Translations under genes and position numbers: made by a program
Assembly (NCBI RefSeq): GCF_010500865.1
Contig: NZ_JAAAWN010000019.1
Coordinates: 1 to 64,000 of the forward strand
Length of the DNA: 64,000 nt
Source of the DNA: Alteromonas profundi
GTDB lineage: Bacteria; Pseudomonadota; Gammaproteobacteria; Enterobacterales; Alteromonadaceae
Reading direction: 5' to 3'
The notes under the pieces: model-generated
Databases searched by the model: none
What the model saw: the letters and a program-made list of their open reading frames with translations, nothing else
Told to the model about the DNA's origin: nothing
Part shown: positions 35,397-45,083 of the stretch, in pieces
How positions within the stretch are numbered: the first letter of the stretch is position 1
Layout of the letters: each line of letters begins with the position of its first letter

Positions 35397-35440
35397 TGAC
35401 GTCTAGACATATATTCTTTAGTTTAGACGTCTAAACGTCT
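35397..35440. promoter_or_regulatory. MetJ operator (Met boxes) between metJ and metF
   Basis: Two pairs of adjacent 8-mers resemble the Met box AGACGTCT: TGACGTCT-AGACATAT (35397-35412) and AGACGTCT-AAACGTCT (35425-35440). One is a perfect box. MetJ dimers bind such tandem boxes side by side. They lie 19-60 bp before the metF ATG and about 90-130 bp before metJ, so both genes may be repressed. Confidence 0.9.
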
Positions 35441-35452
35441 ATTGTAGAGTAA

Positions 35453-36349
<897 letters not shown>

Positions 36350-36521
36350 CACAATAAAACCAGCGCGCTTTTCAGCTACAGGTTCCCACTTTAGACTAAT
36401 AAACCGATGAATTTCAGCTTATTTGGCATTAAACCTTTGCTACCTGACAGTGCAAAGGTATACCATTTGTGATTATCAAATAAGCATTCGTTAGAAGTTA
36501 ATAAGGTTTAGGAGCGATAGG

Positions 36522-37406
36522 GTGGATTGGAAACGAGTTACAGCGGTGTATCGCAAGGTTTCACCACAAGTTATAACCCTATACACCATTTTTATCAAAC
36601 GCTGCAAAGAAGATAAAATCACCATCTCTGCTGGGCACCTTGCCTACGTTACCCTGCTCTCTCTGGTGCCGTTTATCATGGTGACCTTTACCATCATGTC
36701 TGCGTTCCCCGCCTTCGCGTCGGTGAGAAGTAAGCTAGAGCACTTTGTGTTTAGTAACTTTGTACCTACTGCCAGTGATACCGTGCATAAATACATGACC
36801 GATTTCGTAGGCAATGCCTCTGAGATGAGCGCCATTGGTATTTTATCTTTGTTGTTAGTTGCCCTGATGCTAATTTCCAATGTGGATAAAACCCTCAATC
36901 GTATTTGGCGCACTCAAAGCGACCGGCCAATTGTTTATACCTTTGCTATTTATTGGATGGTTATCACCTTAGGCCCTATGTTGATTGGCTCAAGCGTAGT
37001 GGTAAGTTCTTATTTAACCGGCTTAGCGGCTTTCACCGAAGAATACACGCCTGGGTTGGGTACCTTTTTACTTAGCCTGGTACCTAGCGTAGCAACACTC
37101 TTGGCCTTCAGTATTTTGTATATGGTGGTTCCTAACCGCCGTGTTTATTTCAGACACGCCATATTCGGCGCTCTCATGTCCACCATTGCCTTTGAACTAT
37201 CTAAGAAGGGCTTTGCACTGTATGTCACAAACTTTCCGTCCTACGAGCTTATATACGGAGCACTGGCGGTAGTGCCTATTTTGTTTTTATGGGTTTATTT
37301 ATCGTGGGTAATAGTATTATTCGGCGCCGAATTTACCTGTAGTTTAGGTGAGGCCTTTGAACATACCAAAGCAGAAGAAGAACCGAGAAAAATACCGGTT
37401 GAATAA
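36522..37406 (+). CDS. yihY: YihY/BrkB-family inner-membrane protein
   Basis: A 294-residue membrane protein of the YihY family, once thought to be RNase BN. It has about six TM helices (near 45-65, 105-125, 145-170, 185-205, 220-240, 250-275). AGHLAYVTLLSLVPFIMV is the family signature. The start is GTG with TAGGAG upstream. In E. coli yihY, dtd and yiiD are adjacent; here three other genes separate yihY from dtd. Function unproven. Confidence 0.92.
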   Translation: MDWKRVTAVYRKVSPQVITLYTIFIKRCKEDKITISAGHLAYVTLLSLVPFIMVTFTIMSAFPAFASVRSKLEHFVFSNFVPTASDTVHKYMTDFVGNASEMSAIGILSLLLVALMLISNVDKTLNRIWRTQSDRPIVYTFAIYWMVITLGPMLIGSSVVVSSYLTGLAAFTEEYTPGLGTFLLSLVPSVATLLAFSILYMVVPNRRVYFRHAIFGALMSTIAFELSKKGFALYVTNFPSYELIYGALAVVPILFLWVYLSWVIVLFGAEFTCSLGEAFEHTKAEEEPRKIPVE

Positions 37407-37440
37407 GCTGAGTAACCCCCTATTTAAAAACAAAACCTAA

Positions 37441-37475
37441 AGGCGCAAAGGTAAGCGCCTCTAGACTTATATCGC
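37441..37475 (-). terminator. weak terminator after the DUF2959 lipoprotein gene
   Basis: The stem is AGGCGC / GCGCCT (37441-37460) with an 8-base loop. On the minus strand it is followed by TTAGGTTTTG, a modest U tract. Confidence 0.55.
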
Positions 37476-37480
37476 TTATA

Positions 37481-38119
37481 CTAGTTTCTCATAGACGAAA
37501 TAAACGCATCAGATTCAGCAATAGCCATATTCATTTGTTTTAGCAGTTGCGCCACATTGGTTTCAATGGTTGAAAGTTCACCCTGCAAGGCGCCAATGGC
37601 ACTGGCGTTTAAGTTATGCTTCAAATACAGCACATTGTCTTGCAAGGCTTCGAGTACCGGCGGCATTTTACTTTCTGCTTTGCGCATAGCTGAAATTAAG
37701 TCGCTATAACGGCGTTTGGTTTCCCGCAATTTTGCTGAGCTATCACGCTTTAATGCACCGCTTTGGTACTGCTCAAGCTCGCTTTCCCACTCGTCAAAGA
37801 GTGCTTCTGCTACGCTTTCTACTTTGTCGATACGCGCAGTGACGTCTTCTGCCGCTGCTACACTGTCTTCATACTGGCCGTTTAGCTTGTTGTAAACATC
37901 TTCCAGTTCGCCACCGTCAAAAGCCACGGCGGCGCTAAAGGCTTCAAGCGCCGAGCTAAACTGCTCTTGTGCGTCTTCTTGTGAGTCCCGTGCGTTCTCT
38001 ACCCTATCAACCAATATGTCGCGTTTCTCAACACCGACTTTTTCCCAAGCAGCGTAATACGCCGATTGACAACCGGTTAGGGCAAGCAGTGCTACACACG
38101 CACCAATAATTAATTTCAT
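37481..38119 (-). CDS. DUF2959-type coiled-coil lipoprotein
   Basis: A 212-residue lipoprotein with lipobox LALTGC (Cys17) and a long helical, coiled-coil body (about 25-205). The sequence QSAYYAAWEKVGVEKRDILVDRVENARDSQEDAQEQF, in pieces, is typical of the DUF2959 family, common in marine gammaproteobacteria and of unknown function. Its ATG overlaps the stop of the small membrane protein gene (TGA/ATG), so the two are translationally coupled. Confidence 0.85.
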   Translation of the reverse strand: MKLIIGACVALLALTGCQSAYYAAWEKVGVEKRDILVDRVENARDSQEDAQEQFSSALEAFSAAVAFDGGELEDVYNKLNGQYEDSVAAAEDVTARIDKVESVAEALFDEWESELEQYQSGALKRDSSAKLRETKRRYSDLISAMRKAESKMPPVLEALQDNVLYLKHNLNASAIGALQGELSTIETNVAQLLKQMNMAIAESDAFISSMRN

Positions 38120-38358
38120 AGCGAATTCCTACTGCTGTATCTAGCCGCGCTAATGATAGCAATTAAGTGGAAAATAACCCCTAGTGGCCAAAATACAATA
38201 GCTAATACCACCGTTGCCGCTAATGCATAACAAACACCCACTACGATGAAGTAAAACAATGCCCCTAGAATACGCCCTTGTACTAAATGACCTAAACCTG
38301 GAATAAAAAAGTTACAGATTGCAGCGATAACGTTACCGCCTGATCCTTGACCTGCCAT
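38116..38358 (-). CDS. small two-helix membrane protein
   Basis: An 80-residue protein with a Gly-rich start, the motif CNFFIPGLGHLVQGR, and two TM helices (about 30-50 and 52-70). The motif recalls small TM2-like membrane proteins, but I cannot assign a family firmly. Its last bases overlap the lipoprotein gene, suggesting that they work together at the envelope. Confidence 0.75.
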   Translation of the reverse strand: MAGQGSGGNVIAAICNFFIPGLGHLVQGRILGALFYFIVVGVCYALAATVVLAIVFWPLGVIFHLIAIISAARYSSRNSL

Positions 38359-38456
38359 ACAAACATCCTCGCATTTATAATCAAATTATGATTATGTAGA
38401 TTTTCTTAACCATAAACTAAACTAAAACAGGCACCCGCACAACGCGTTGAAATAAA

Positions 38457-39434
38457 ATGAAACGACTTTACCCAGATGTAACCTCCTACCAAGATGGCTT
38501 TTTAGATGTAGGAAGTGGGCATTCACTTTTCTACGAGCAAAGTGGCAACCCAGACGGGATCCCTGTACTTTTTATCCATGGTGGCCCAGGCGGCGGCTTA
38601 CCCCCTAATTACAAGTGCTTTTTCGACCATCAACGGTATCGGATTATTGGTTACGAACAACGAGGGTGCGGACGGTCCACCCACCCCGGCGTGACCACCG
38701 ACAATGATACGTGGCAAAATTTAAACGACATAAGTTTACTCAAGCAGCACCTCAATATTGATAAATGGCTAATATTCGGTGGATCTTGGGGGTCTACCTT
38801 GGCGTTGCTGTACACCCTCGAATACCCACGCTGCGTGTATGGCCTTATATTACGAGGGGTCTTTTTAGCCCGTAAACAAGACAGAGATTGGTTTTTAGCG
38901 CCCTCTGGCTGCGCAGCCCAGTTGTTTCCCGAACATTATAGGCAGTTTACTAAAGATGTTCCTCAACCTGTAACGAGTGAAGCTGTTTGCATTTATTACA
39001 GCGAGGTGCTGCACAGCGATAATGAGGTACGTCGACATGCAGCGTTAAAGCGCTGGTATCAATGGGAAGAACGCTTGTCTCGTCTTACATTACCGCCGGG
39101 CACAGGAGAGTCTACGGCCCACTACCCTATTTCGCTCGTGGCAAGCCTAGCCACATTGGAATGTCATTTTCTTTCCAATAAGTGTTTTATTGAAGAGAAC
39201 TATATTCTTGATAATATAGATAAAATACGTGATGTACCCGGTACTATCATTCATGGGCGATACGATATGATTTGCAAAACCGAAGCGGCAGAATCGCTTC
39301 ATCGAGGCTGGCCCGGAAGCCAATTGCAGATAGTACCTGATGCCGGTCATAGCACATCAGAGCCAGGTATTGCCTATGCATTGTGTCGGGCATCACGGGA
39401 TATGGCGAGGTTTATTCAGGAAAGCAAAAAATGA
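38457..39434 (+). CDS. pip: prolyl aminopeptidase (proline iminopeptidase)
   Basis: A 325-residue alpha/beta hydrolase (peptidase family S33) that removes N-terminal proline from peptides. HGGPGGGLPP forms the oxyanion loop, GGSWGSTLALLY carries the nucleophile Ser, and HGRYDMICK and DAGHSTSEPG carry the Asp and His. Full length, no signal peptide, so cytoplasmic. Its stop overlaps the dtd start (ATGA). Confidence 0.95.
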   Translation: MKRLYPDVTSYQDGFLDVGSGHSLFYEQSGNPDGIPVLFIHGGPGGGLPPNYKCFFDHQRYRIIGYEQRGCGRSTHPGVTTDNDTWQNLNDISLLKQHLNIDKWLIFGGSWGSTLALLYTLEYPRCVYGLILRGVFLARKQDRDWFLAPSGCAAQLFPEHYRQFTKDVPQPVTSEAVCIYYSEVLHSDNEVRRHAALKRWYQWEERLSRLTLPPGTGESTAHYPISLVASLATLECHFLSNKCFIEENYILDNIDKIRDVPGTIIHGRYDMICKTEAAESLHRGWPGSQLQIVPDAGHSTSEPGIAYALCRASRDMARFIQESKK

Positions 39435-39868
39435 TTGGATTGATACAGCGTGTATCTCAAGCCAGTGTTACCGTCAATGACGAAATGGTGAGTGAGATAG
39501 GCCAAGGCATCTTACTGTTGCTTGGCGTAGAACGCGAAGATGGCGAGCATGAAATTGAAAAGCTTGCTAACAAAGTGTGCCGTTATCGCCTATTTTCCGA
39601 TGATGATGGCAAGATGAATTTGAACCTGGAACAAGTGGGCGGAGAAATCTTAGTTGTGTCGCAGTTTACCTTGGTAGCAGACACGCAAAAAGGTAACCGC
39701 CCCGGCTTTTCCCGCGGCGCTTCTCCTGAACATGGCGAAAAAATATATTTAGCATTTGTTGAAGCACTTACGCGAAAGGGGATGCAGGTGAAAACAGGAC
39801 GATTTGGTGCCGATATGAAAGTGGCCTTGGTGAATGATGGTCCTGTTACGTTCCAGTTTAAGGTATAA
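39431..39868 (+). CDS. dtd: D-aminoacyl-tRNA deacylase
   Basis: A 145-residue enzyme that frees D-amino acids (D-Tyr and others) from tRNA. It begins MIGLIQRVSQASVTVNDE, shows SQFTLVADTQKGNRPGFSRGASP and ends with the cis-proline loop NDGPVTFQ. I chose the ATG at 39431, which overlaps the pip stop codon; an upstream in-frame ATG adds 16 residues that lie inside pip and have no counterpart in the family. Confidence 0.97.
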   Translation: MIGLIQRVSQASVTVNDEMVSEIGQGILLLLGVEREDGEHEIEKLANKVCRYRLFSDDDGKMNLNLEQVGGEILVVSQFTLVADTQKGNRPGFSRGASPEHGEKIYLAFVEALTRKGMQVKTGRFGADMKVALVNDGPVTFQFKV

Positions 39869-39950
39869 TTACCGCATAATGTTAAACATTGTCTGCTTGG
39901 TAAGCTAATTTTTACTTCGCTTTCAGTCACATCCATAAGGCTTGCATACT

Positions 39951-40871
39951 GTGTATAAGGTTGTTACCCCTACAAGCGATAGCGAATTTGACGCCTATTT
40001 CCAATTTCGGTGGGCGCATCTACGTCAGCCATGGAACTTCCCTCCGGGGTCGGAAAAAGATGAATATGAGCAAGTTGCCGAACATCGAATGATCGTCGAT
40101 GGAAAAGGCAATATTGTTGCCTGTGGACGAATACACTTAAATACCGCCGAAGAAGCTCAAATACGCCATATAGCGGTTGATACACATCATCAACGTAAAG
40201 GGCTTGGGCAAATGATGATGAGCGCGCTGGAAAATGTTGCTAAAGAGCTTGGCGCAGAGCGTGCGGTGACTAACAGCCGTGAAATATCTATAGAATTCTT
40301 TACCGCATGCGGGTTTGTTATCGAACGAGAAGCCCCGAATGAACTCGGCATGCTAAAGCGTCAACAAATGGTAAAGAAGCTTACTGAAAACAACACCTTA
40401 GTGATGCACCCTAAATGGTGCAAAGCACTGCAGCAGACGTGGTCTGATACTATCCCTATTACCGAACATATGGGTATAAAACTCTACCAGTATACGGGGA
40501 GAACCCTAGAAAGCCGCGCTTCGTTAAATAAAAACATTAATATTCACGGCACTATGTTCGCAGGTAGCATATTTTCACTGGCAACCCTTACCGGTTGGGG
40601 CATGATTTATTTGCAGCTTAAAGAGCGTGGGCTAGAAGGTGATATAGTATTAGGCGATGGCGATATTCATTACCATAAGCCTATTACAATGAAACCTAGG
40701 GCTATTTGTTATATTGAAAGCTTATCGGGTAAATTTACGCCGTTAGGAAAAGGTCAAAAAGCGCGGTTTGAACTTACCGTTAATATACTCGATGGTGATA
40801 ACGCGGTGGCCGAATTTAAAGGCGTGTTCTGGGTATTGCCGATGACCGATGAAGAAAACAACAGCCATTAA
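39951..40871 (+). CDS. GNAT acetyltransferase / hotdog fusion, YiiD-like
   Basis: A 306-residue fusion. The N-terminal GNAT domain (about 1-140) has the acetyl-CoA loop HHQRKGLGQMMMSAL. The C-terminal hotdog domain (about 155-300) has NINIHGTMFAGSIFSLATLTGWG. This order equals E. coli YiiD, whose hotdog domain has been linked to malonyl-ACP decarboxylation and fatty-acid initiation. The GTG at 39951 is preferred because AAGG lies 10 bases before it; a TTG three codons upstream almost touches that site. It follows dtd as in E. coli, which supports the assignment. Confidence 0.88.
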   Translation: MYKVVTPTSDSEFDAYFQFRWAHLRQPWNFPPGSEKDEYEQVAEHRMIVDGKGNIVACGRIHLNTAEEAQIRHIAVDTHHQRKGLGQMMMSALENVAKELGAERAVTNSREISIEFFTACGFVIEREAPNELGMLKRQQMVKKLTENNTLVMHPKWCKALQQTWSDTIPITEHMGIKLYQYTGRTLESRASLNKNINIHGTMFAGSIFSLATLTGWGMIYLQLKERGLEGDIVLGDGDIHYHKPITMKPRAICYIESLSGKFTPLGKGQKARFELTVNILDGDNAVAEFKGVFWVLPMTDEENNSH

Positions 40872-40930
40872 TACAGGCCCGCTCATAGGCTAATAGCCCG
40901 GCCGAGCCCATGGGCTATCAAGTCAGACAC

Positions 40931-40958
40931 AAAAAAAGCGCCTTAGGCGCTTTTTTTT
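40931..40958. terminator. bidirectional terminator, yiiD-like gene / rpoH
   Basis: AAAAAAAGCGCC, TTA loop region and GGCGCTTTTTTTT form a symmetric hairpin with A and T runs, placed between two convergent genes. Confidence 0.9.
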
Positions 40959-41003
40959 GAATATCGATGCTTGTCTTAAAGCGATGTTACTATGCGTAAC
41001 TTT

Positions 41004-41858
41004 TTAAGCAACCATGGCTGCTTGCAGCTTTTTCATCGCGTTCTTTTCAATTTGACGAACACGCTCAGCCGATACTTCATACTTATTAGCTAAGTCTTGA
41101 AGCGTAATTTTATTATCCGCCAACCAACGAGTTTCGATAATATCTTGGCTGCGCTCATCAAGGGTTTTTATCGCCGAGTACAAACGCTTGCTAGCATTGG
41201 CATCCCAATCACTATTGATAACATCGGTTTCTACGTCAGACGACTTATCTTCTAAGAACTGTACAGGGGAAAAGTTACTCGTTTCGTCTTCATCCGCAGA
41301 CAAATCGAATGCTTGATCTTGGCTGCTCATTCGCGCTTCCATTTGAAGCACTTCTTTTGTACTTACACCAAGCTCATTAGCTACAGTTTGTACTTCGTCA
41401 TGCGTGAACCAACCTAAACGCTTTTTCGCTTTGCGTAGGTTAAAGAACAGCTTGCGTTGCGCTTTAGTGGTAGCCACTTTAACAATGCGCCAATTTTTAA
41501 GCACAAACTCATGAATTTCAGCTTTAATCCAGTGCACAGCAAACGACACCAAACGTACGCCCACGGTAGGGTCGAAACGCTTAACTGCCTTCATCAGACC
41601 GATGTTGCCTTCTTGAATCAAGTCGGCTTGAGGCAAGCCATAGCCAGAATAAGACTTTGCAATATGCACAACAAAGCGCAGATGAGACATAACCAGCTTA
41701 CGCGCTGCTTGTAAATCTTCATCCTCGCGAAGACGAACCGCCAATTCACGTTCTTCTTCCGCAGTTAACATATCAATGCTACTTACAGCTTGCATGTAGC
41801 CTTCGATGCTACCGCTATGCGGCACTGATAGCGCCATGGATTGTAAGTTATTGCTCAT
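41004..41858 (-). CDS. rpoH: heat-shock sigma factor sigma-32
   Basis: A 284-residue sigma-70-family protein directing RNA polymerase to heat-shock promoters. Region 2 includes [35 protein letters not shown], in pieces; the RpoH-specific box QRKLFFNLR lies at about 133-141; region 4 ends in [24 protein letters not shown] site precedes the ATG. A sigma-E-like promoter is upstream. A likely target, hslVU, lies at 16-18 kb in this window. In E. coli rpoH directly follows ftsX; here two EAL-HDOD genes intervene. Confidence 0.98.
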   Translation of the reverse strand: MSNNLQSMALSVPHSGSIEGYMQAVSSIDMLTAEEERELAVRLREDEDLQAARKLVMSHLRFVVHIAKSYSGYGLPQADLIQEGNIGLMKAVKRFDPTVGVRLVSFAVHWIKAEIHEFVLKNWRIVKVATTKAQRKLFFNLRKAKKRLGWFTHDEVQTVANELGVSTKEVLQMEARMSSQDQAFDLSADEDETSNFSPVQFLEDKSSDVETDVINSDWDANASKRLYSAIKTLDERSQDIIETRWLADNKITLQDLANKYEVSAERVRQIEKNAMKKLQAAMVA

Positions 41859-42416
41859 TATTCACCTCATTTTTTGCCACTCGATGTTATCAAACTAACA
41901 TTAGCAGCGCGAGACCTAATTTTGATCAGAACCCAGTCAATTTGAAGATATAATACTGAATTTCTCTATTTCAAGACCACAATATTAAAAAAAAGTTCCT
42001 ACTTTTAACGCTGCGCTATTTACGGCAACGCTCTATCAAATGCTTTAACGGATTAGTCACGGCCATCCATTGTCGTCGCGTTATTTAAAATGCCCACTAG
42101 ATTACAAAAACCACCTCTACGCTGGGCTATTTGCACTATTAGCAAGTTGAACTAATTATACGTTTAGTTCTTTGAAATAGGTAGACCACCCACCTTATAC
42201 AGCAGGCGTCTAGCGATAAACATGTTAAATAAACACGACACTGTAGTAATGATAATACACTAGGGCGCTCGACTTTTGCTACCGCAACAATTAGATTGGT
42301 ATATTCGAATTATTCGATTCAAATAATGTCGTGAAGCGAAGCATTCGTGATAGGGATAACACGCTCTTTATAACTAATACGAACAGTAAAGAGCGCTAGG
42401 AGCGAAGAGGTACTTA
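41859..42416. other. long intergenic region between rpoH and EAL-HDOD genes
   Basis: About 560 AT-rich bases between divergent genes. It carries the sigma-E-like promoter of rpoH (41971-41999) and a GAGG ribosome site just before 42417. I see no ORF worth calling and no RNA gene. Confidence 0.55.
41971..41999 (-). promoter_or_regulatory. sigma-E-like promoter of rpoH
   Basis: On the minus strand GGAACTT (41993-41999), a 15-bp spacer rich in T, then GTCTTGA (41971-41977) resemble the sigma-E consensus GGAACTT / GTCTGA. It lies about 110 bp before the start codon. E. coli rpoH also has a sigma-E promoter. Confidence 0.65.
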
Positions 42417-43637
42417 ATGTTCGCATATGTTGCAAGGCAACCCATATTCGATAGAGAACAAACGGTCTACGCCTACGAACTATTATTTCGTATTGGGGAA
42501 GATAACTGCTTTCCTGATATTTCACCGGATGAAGCTACCTCAAAAATACTTACATCTACTCATTTAAGCCTTGGGATTGAACAGATCACCGGGGATAAGA
42601 AAGCGTTTATTAACTTTCATAGAGATACCTTGATGTATAGGTTTCCTACCTCACTTGACGCTAACAAGGTAGTGATTGAAGTGGTAGAAACCGTTGATGT
42701 TGACGACGCATTGGTAGCCGCGTGTAAGCATATTCGCGGGTTGGGTTATCCCATTGCGCTCGATGACTATGATATGCAAGGGAAATGGGAAGCCTTTATT
42801 CCATTTACCAGTGTCATAAAGATTGATACTACAGAAATACCGCATGAAGAGATTCCGGCGCTCATCGAGCGCTTTCATAAACACAAAATTAAGTTGGTAG
42901 CAGAGCGAATAGAAACCTATGAGGAATTCCATAAATTTAAAGAAATGGGGTTTGATTACTTTCAAGGTTTCTTTTTAGCACGCCCGGAAATTGTCCGTCA
43001 TAAACGGCTCGGGCCTACTAGCTTAACCATGATGGAGCTACTTACACTAAGTGGACAAGCCACAATAGACCTTCAAAAAGTAAACAGCATTATTGAGCGG
43101 GACCCCTCGCTTACCTACTTACTGCTGCGGTTTATTAATAACCCATTGGTGAACAAGCGTCATAAAATTACGTCGTTAAAGCATGCGCTTAACTTTATGG
43201 GTGAAGTTGAAGTGAAGAAGTTTATCGCACTCATGTCCCTCGCTAAATTAGGCGAATACAAACCCTCTGAGCTTATGCACATGGCATTAGTACGCGCTAA
43301 ATTCTGCGAACTGGTATTTACCTCATTAAAACAACAGGGCGATTCTATGACTGGTTTCTTAACCGGGCTGTTGTCCTTGTTAGATGTGATGATGGAACAA
43401 AGCATTGATGATCTGATCAGTAAGGTTCCGGTGAGTGATAACGTAAAAGATGCACTGTGCGGGAAACCGGGCATACTCAAAGATACGTTAACACTGGTGA
43501 TATGTTTTGAACAAGCTCGTTGGGGCGGGGTTAAAAAATTTGCTGCTAAGTACTCTCTTCGTCAAGCCATGGTCCATGAGTGCTTTATGGAAGCGATGAA
43601 ATGGGCGCACCAAATGCAGTCTTCGATTAAAGACTAG
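42417..43637 (+). CDS. EAL-HDOD signalling protein 1
   Basis: A 406-residue YuxH-like protein. An EAL domain (about 1-200) keeps YELLFR (E-x-L), VVIEVVE, ALDDYD, IKID, AERIET and FQGFFLARP. An HDOD domain (about 205-400) has SLTYLLLRFINNPLVNKR and ITSLKHALNFMGEVEVKKFIALMSL. Whether it hydrolyses or only senses cyclic-di-GMP cannot be told; many EAL-HDOD proteins are inactive as enzymes. A GAGG site precedes the ATG. A close paralogue follows on the same strand. Confidence 0.92.
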   Translation: MFAYVARQPIFDREQTVYAYELLFRIGEDNCFPDISPDEATSKILTSTHLSLGIEQITGDKKAFINFHRDTLMYRFPTSLDANKVVIEVVETVDVDDALVAACKHIRGLGYPIALDDYDMQGKWEAFIPFTSVIKIDTTEIPHEEIPALIERFHKHKIKLVAERIETYEEFHKFKEMGFDYFQGFFLARPEIVRHKRLGPTSLTMMELLTLSGQATIDLQKVNSIIERDPSLTYLLLRFINNPLVNKRHKITSLKHALNFMGEVEVKKFIALMSLAKLGEYKPSELMHMALVRAKFCELVFTSLKQQGDSMTGFLTGLLSLLDVMMEQSIDDLISKVPVSDNVKDALCGKPGILKDTLTLVICFEQARWGGVKKFAAKYSLRQAMVHECFMEAMKWAHQMQSSIKD

Positions 43638-43803
43638 GATGAAGCAGATTATGTTGAGATCTGCCTGCACCTTTAGTGGCACTAAGCACGCTAATAACTT
43701 GTGAGTAGGCGAGTTTATGGCGTAGTATAATGAAAATAAAGTTGATGACGGTGCTTAAGACTACTTAAATTATCGTTATAGGCTGTAACCTCAGGAAACC
43801 GCT

Positions 43804-45048
43804 ATGTTTGCATTTGTCGCTCGAGAGCCCATTTTAGATAAGAGTAAACACGTTTTTGCTTATGAACTGCTATTTAGAGACGGCAAAGCGGGCACCTATC
43901 CTGAGCATAACATTGATACCAGTAAAAAAATTGCTGAACAATTTCACGGCCTTGGGCTTGATGATATTAGCGGTGAGAAAACATCGTTTATTAGTTTCGC
44001 CTCTGATACGCTAATTTCTCGCTTTCCTACCTCGTTAAACCCAGAGTCGGTTATTGTGGAATTGACAGATAACCCATACACCCAAACGGGCCTGCTTGAA
44101 GCGTGTAACCATATTAAGCAAATGGGGTTTAAGCTTGCTATAGATGACCCTATGATGTTGAGCGAACGGCATAACCTGCTTCCGCTAATCGATATTATTA
44201 AAGTGGATGTCACTAAAACACGCTTTGAAACTATCGAAAAACACATTCCCAAGTATTTAGACTCCAACGTGACATTAGTGGCCGAGCAGGTGAATAGCCA
44301 AGATCATTTTGCCACATGCAAAGAGTTGGGCTTTGATTTTTTCCAAGGCTATTTCTTTGCGCAACCAGAAGCACGCATAGTGCGCCAGTTGCCCGCCTCT
44401 AAAATTAATATCGTTGATTTGATGGGTGAAATATCAAGCGATAGCTTCGATATCAATCGTATTAGCCAAATTATTGAGCGTGACGCTTCTCTTAGCTATC
44501 TATTGTTGAAGTTTATCAATAACCCCACCATTAATAAGCGCTATAAAATTACGTCGTTGAAGCATGCGCTTAATTATATGGGTGAGGTTGAGATTAAGAA
44601 ATTTATCGCCTTACTCAGCCTAACTAACTTAAGCGACGACAAGCCCCTAGAAATTGTGCATATGTCACTTGTAAGAGCTAAGTTCTTTGACTTACTTTCT
44701 CAGCGCAGAGGGTTAAAAGCGAACCCGCCTATTGGCTTTTTAGTGGGCTTATTTTCGCTGCTAGAGGGTTTATTAGACCAATCGATGTCTGACATTGTGA
44801 AGCAATTGCCGCTATCAGATGAGCTAAACAATGCGCTTTTGGGTAAAAATGCCGAATTTGCGAATTACATGGTGTTGGTAAGAGCCTTTGAAAGCGCTCT
44901 ATGGATGAATGTAATTAAACAAGCAAAGATACTGGATATCGAGCAAAAGCAACTGCACGCCCTCTACAATCAAGCCATTATATGGGGTAATGGGGTGCGT
45001 AGTGCCATTACTGAACACTATCCGCAGGCTACCGTAAAAGCACAGTAG
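43804..45048 (+). CDS. EAL-HDOD signalling protein 2, paralogue of the preceding gene
   Basis: A 414-residue protein with the same layout as its neighbour and near-identical HDOD motifs (KRYKITSLKHALNYMGEVEIKKFIALLSL in pieces). In its EAL part VIEVVE has become VIVELTD, DDYD has become DDPM, and AERIE has become AEQVN, so metal and c-di-GMP binding residues are more eroded; it is probably not a phosphodiesterase. The pair looks like a local duplication followed by divergence. An AGGAAA site precedes the ATG. It converges on ftsX. Confidence 0.92.
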   Translation: MFAFVAREPILDKSKHVFAYELLFRDGKAGTYPEHNIDTSKKIAEQFHGLGLDDISGEKTSFISFASDTLISRFPTSLNPESVIVELTDNPYTQTGLLEACNHIKQMGFKLAIDDPMMLSERHNLLPLIDIIKVDVTKTRFETIEKHIPKYLDSNVTLVAEQVNSQDHFATCKELGFDFFQGYFFAQPEARIVRQLPASKINIVDLMGEISSDSFDINRISQIIERDASLSYLLLKFINNPTINKRYKITSLKHALNYMGEVEIKKFIALLSLTNLSDDKPLEIVHMSLVRAKFFDLLSQRRGLKANPPIGFLVGLFSLLEGLLDQSMSDIVKQLPLSDELNNALLGKNAEFANYMVLVRAFESALWMNVIKQAKILDIEQKQLHALYNQAIIWGNGVRSAITEHYPQATVKAQ

Positions 45049-45083
45049 TCACCTTTAACGATGGGGACGGCGGTGCTCTCTGC

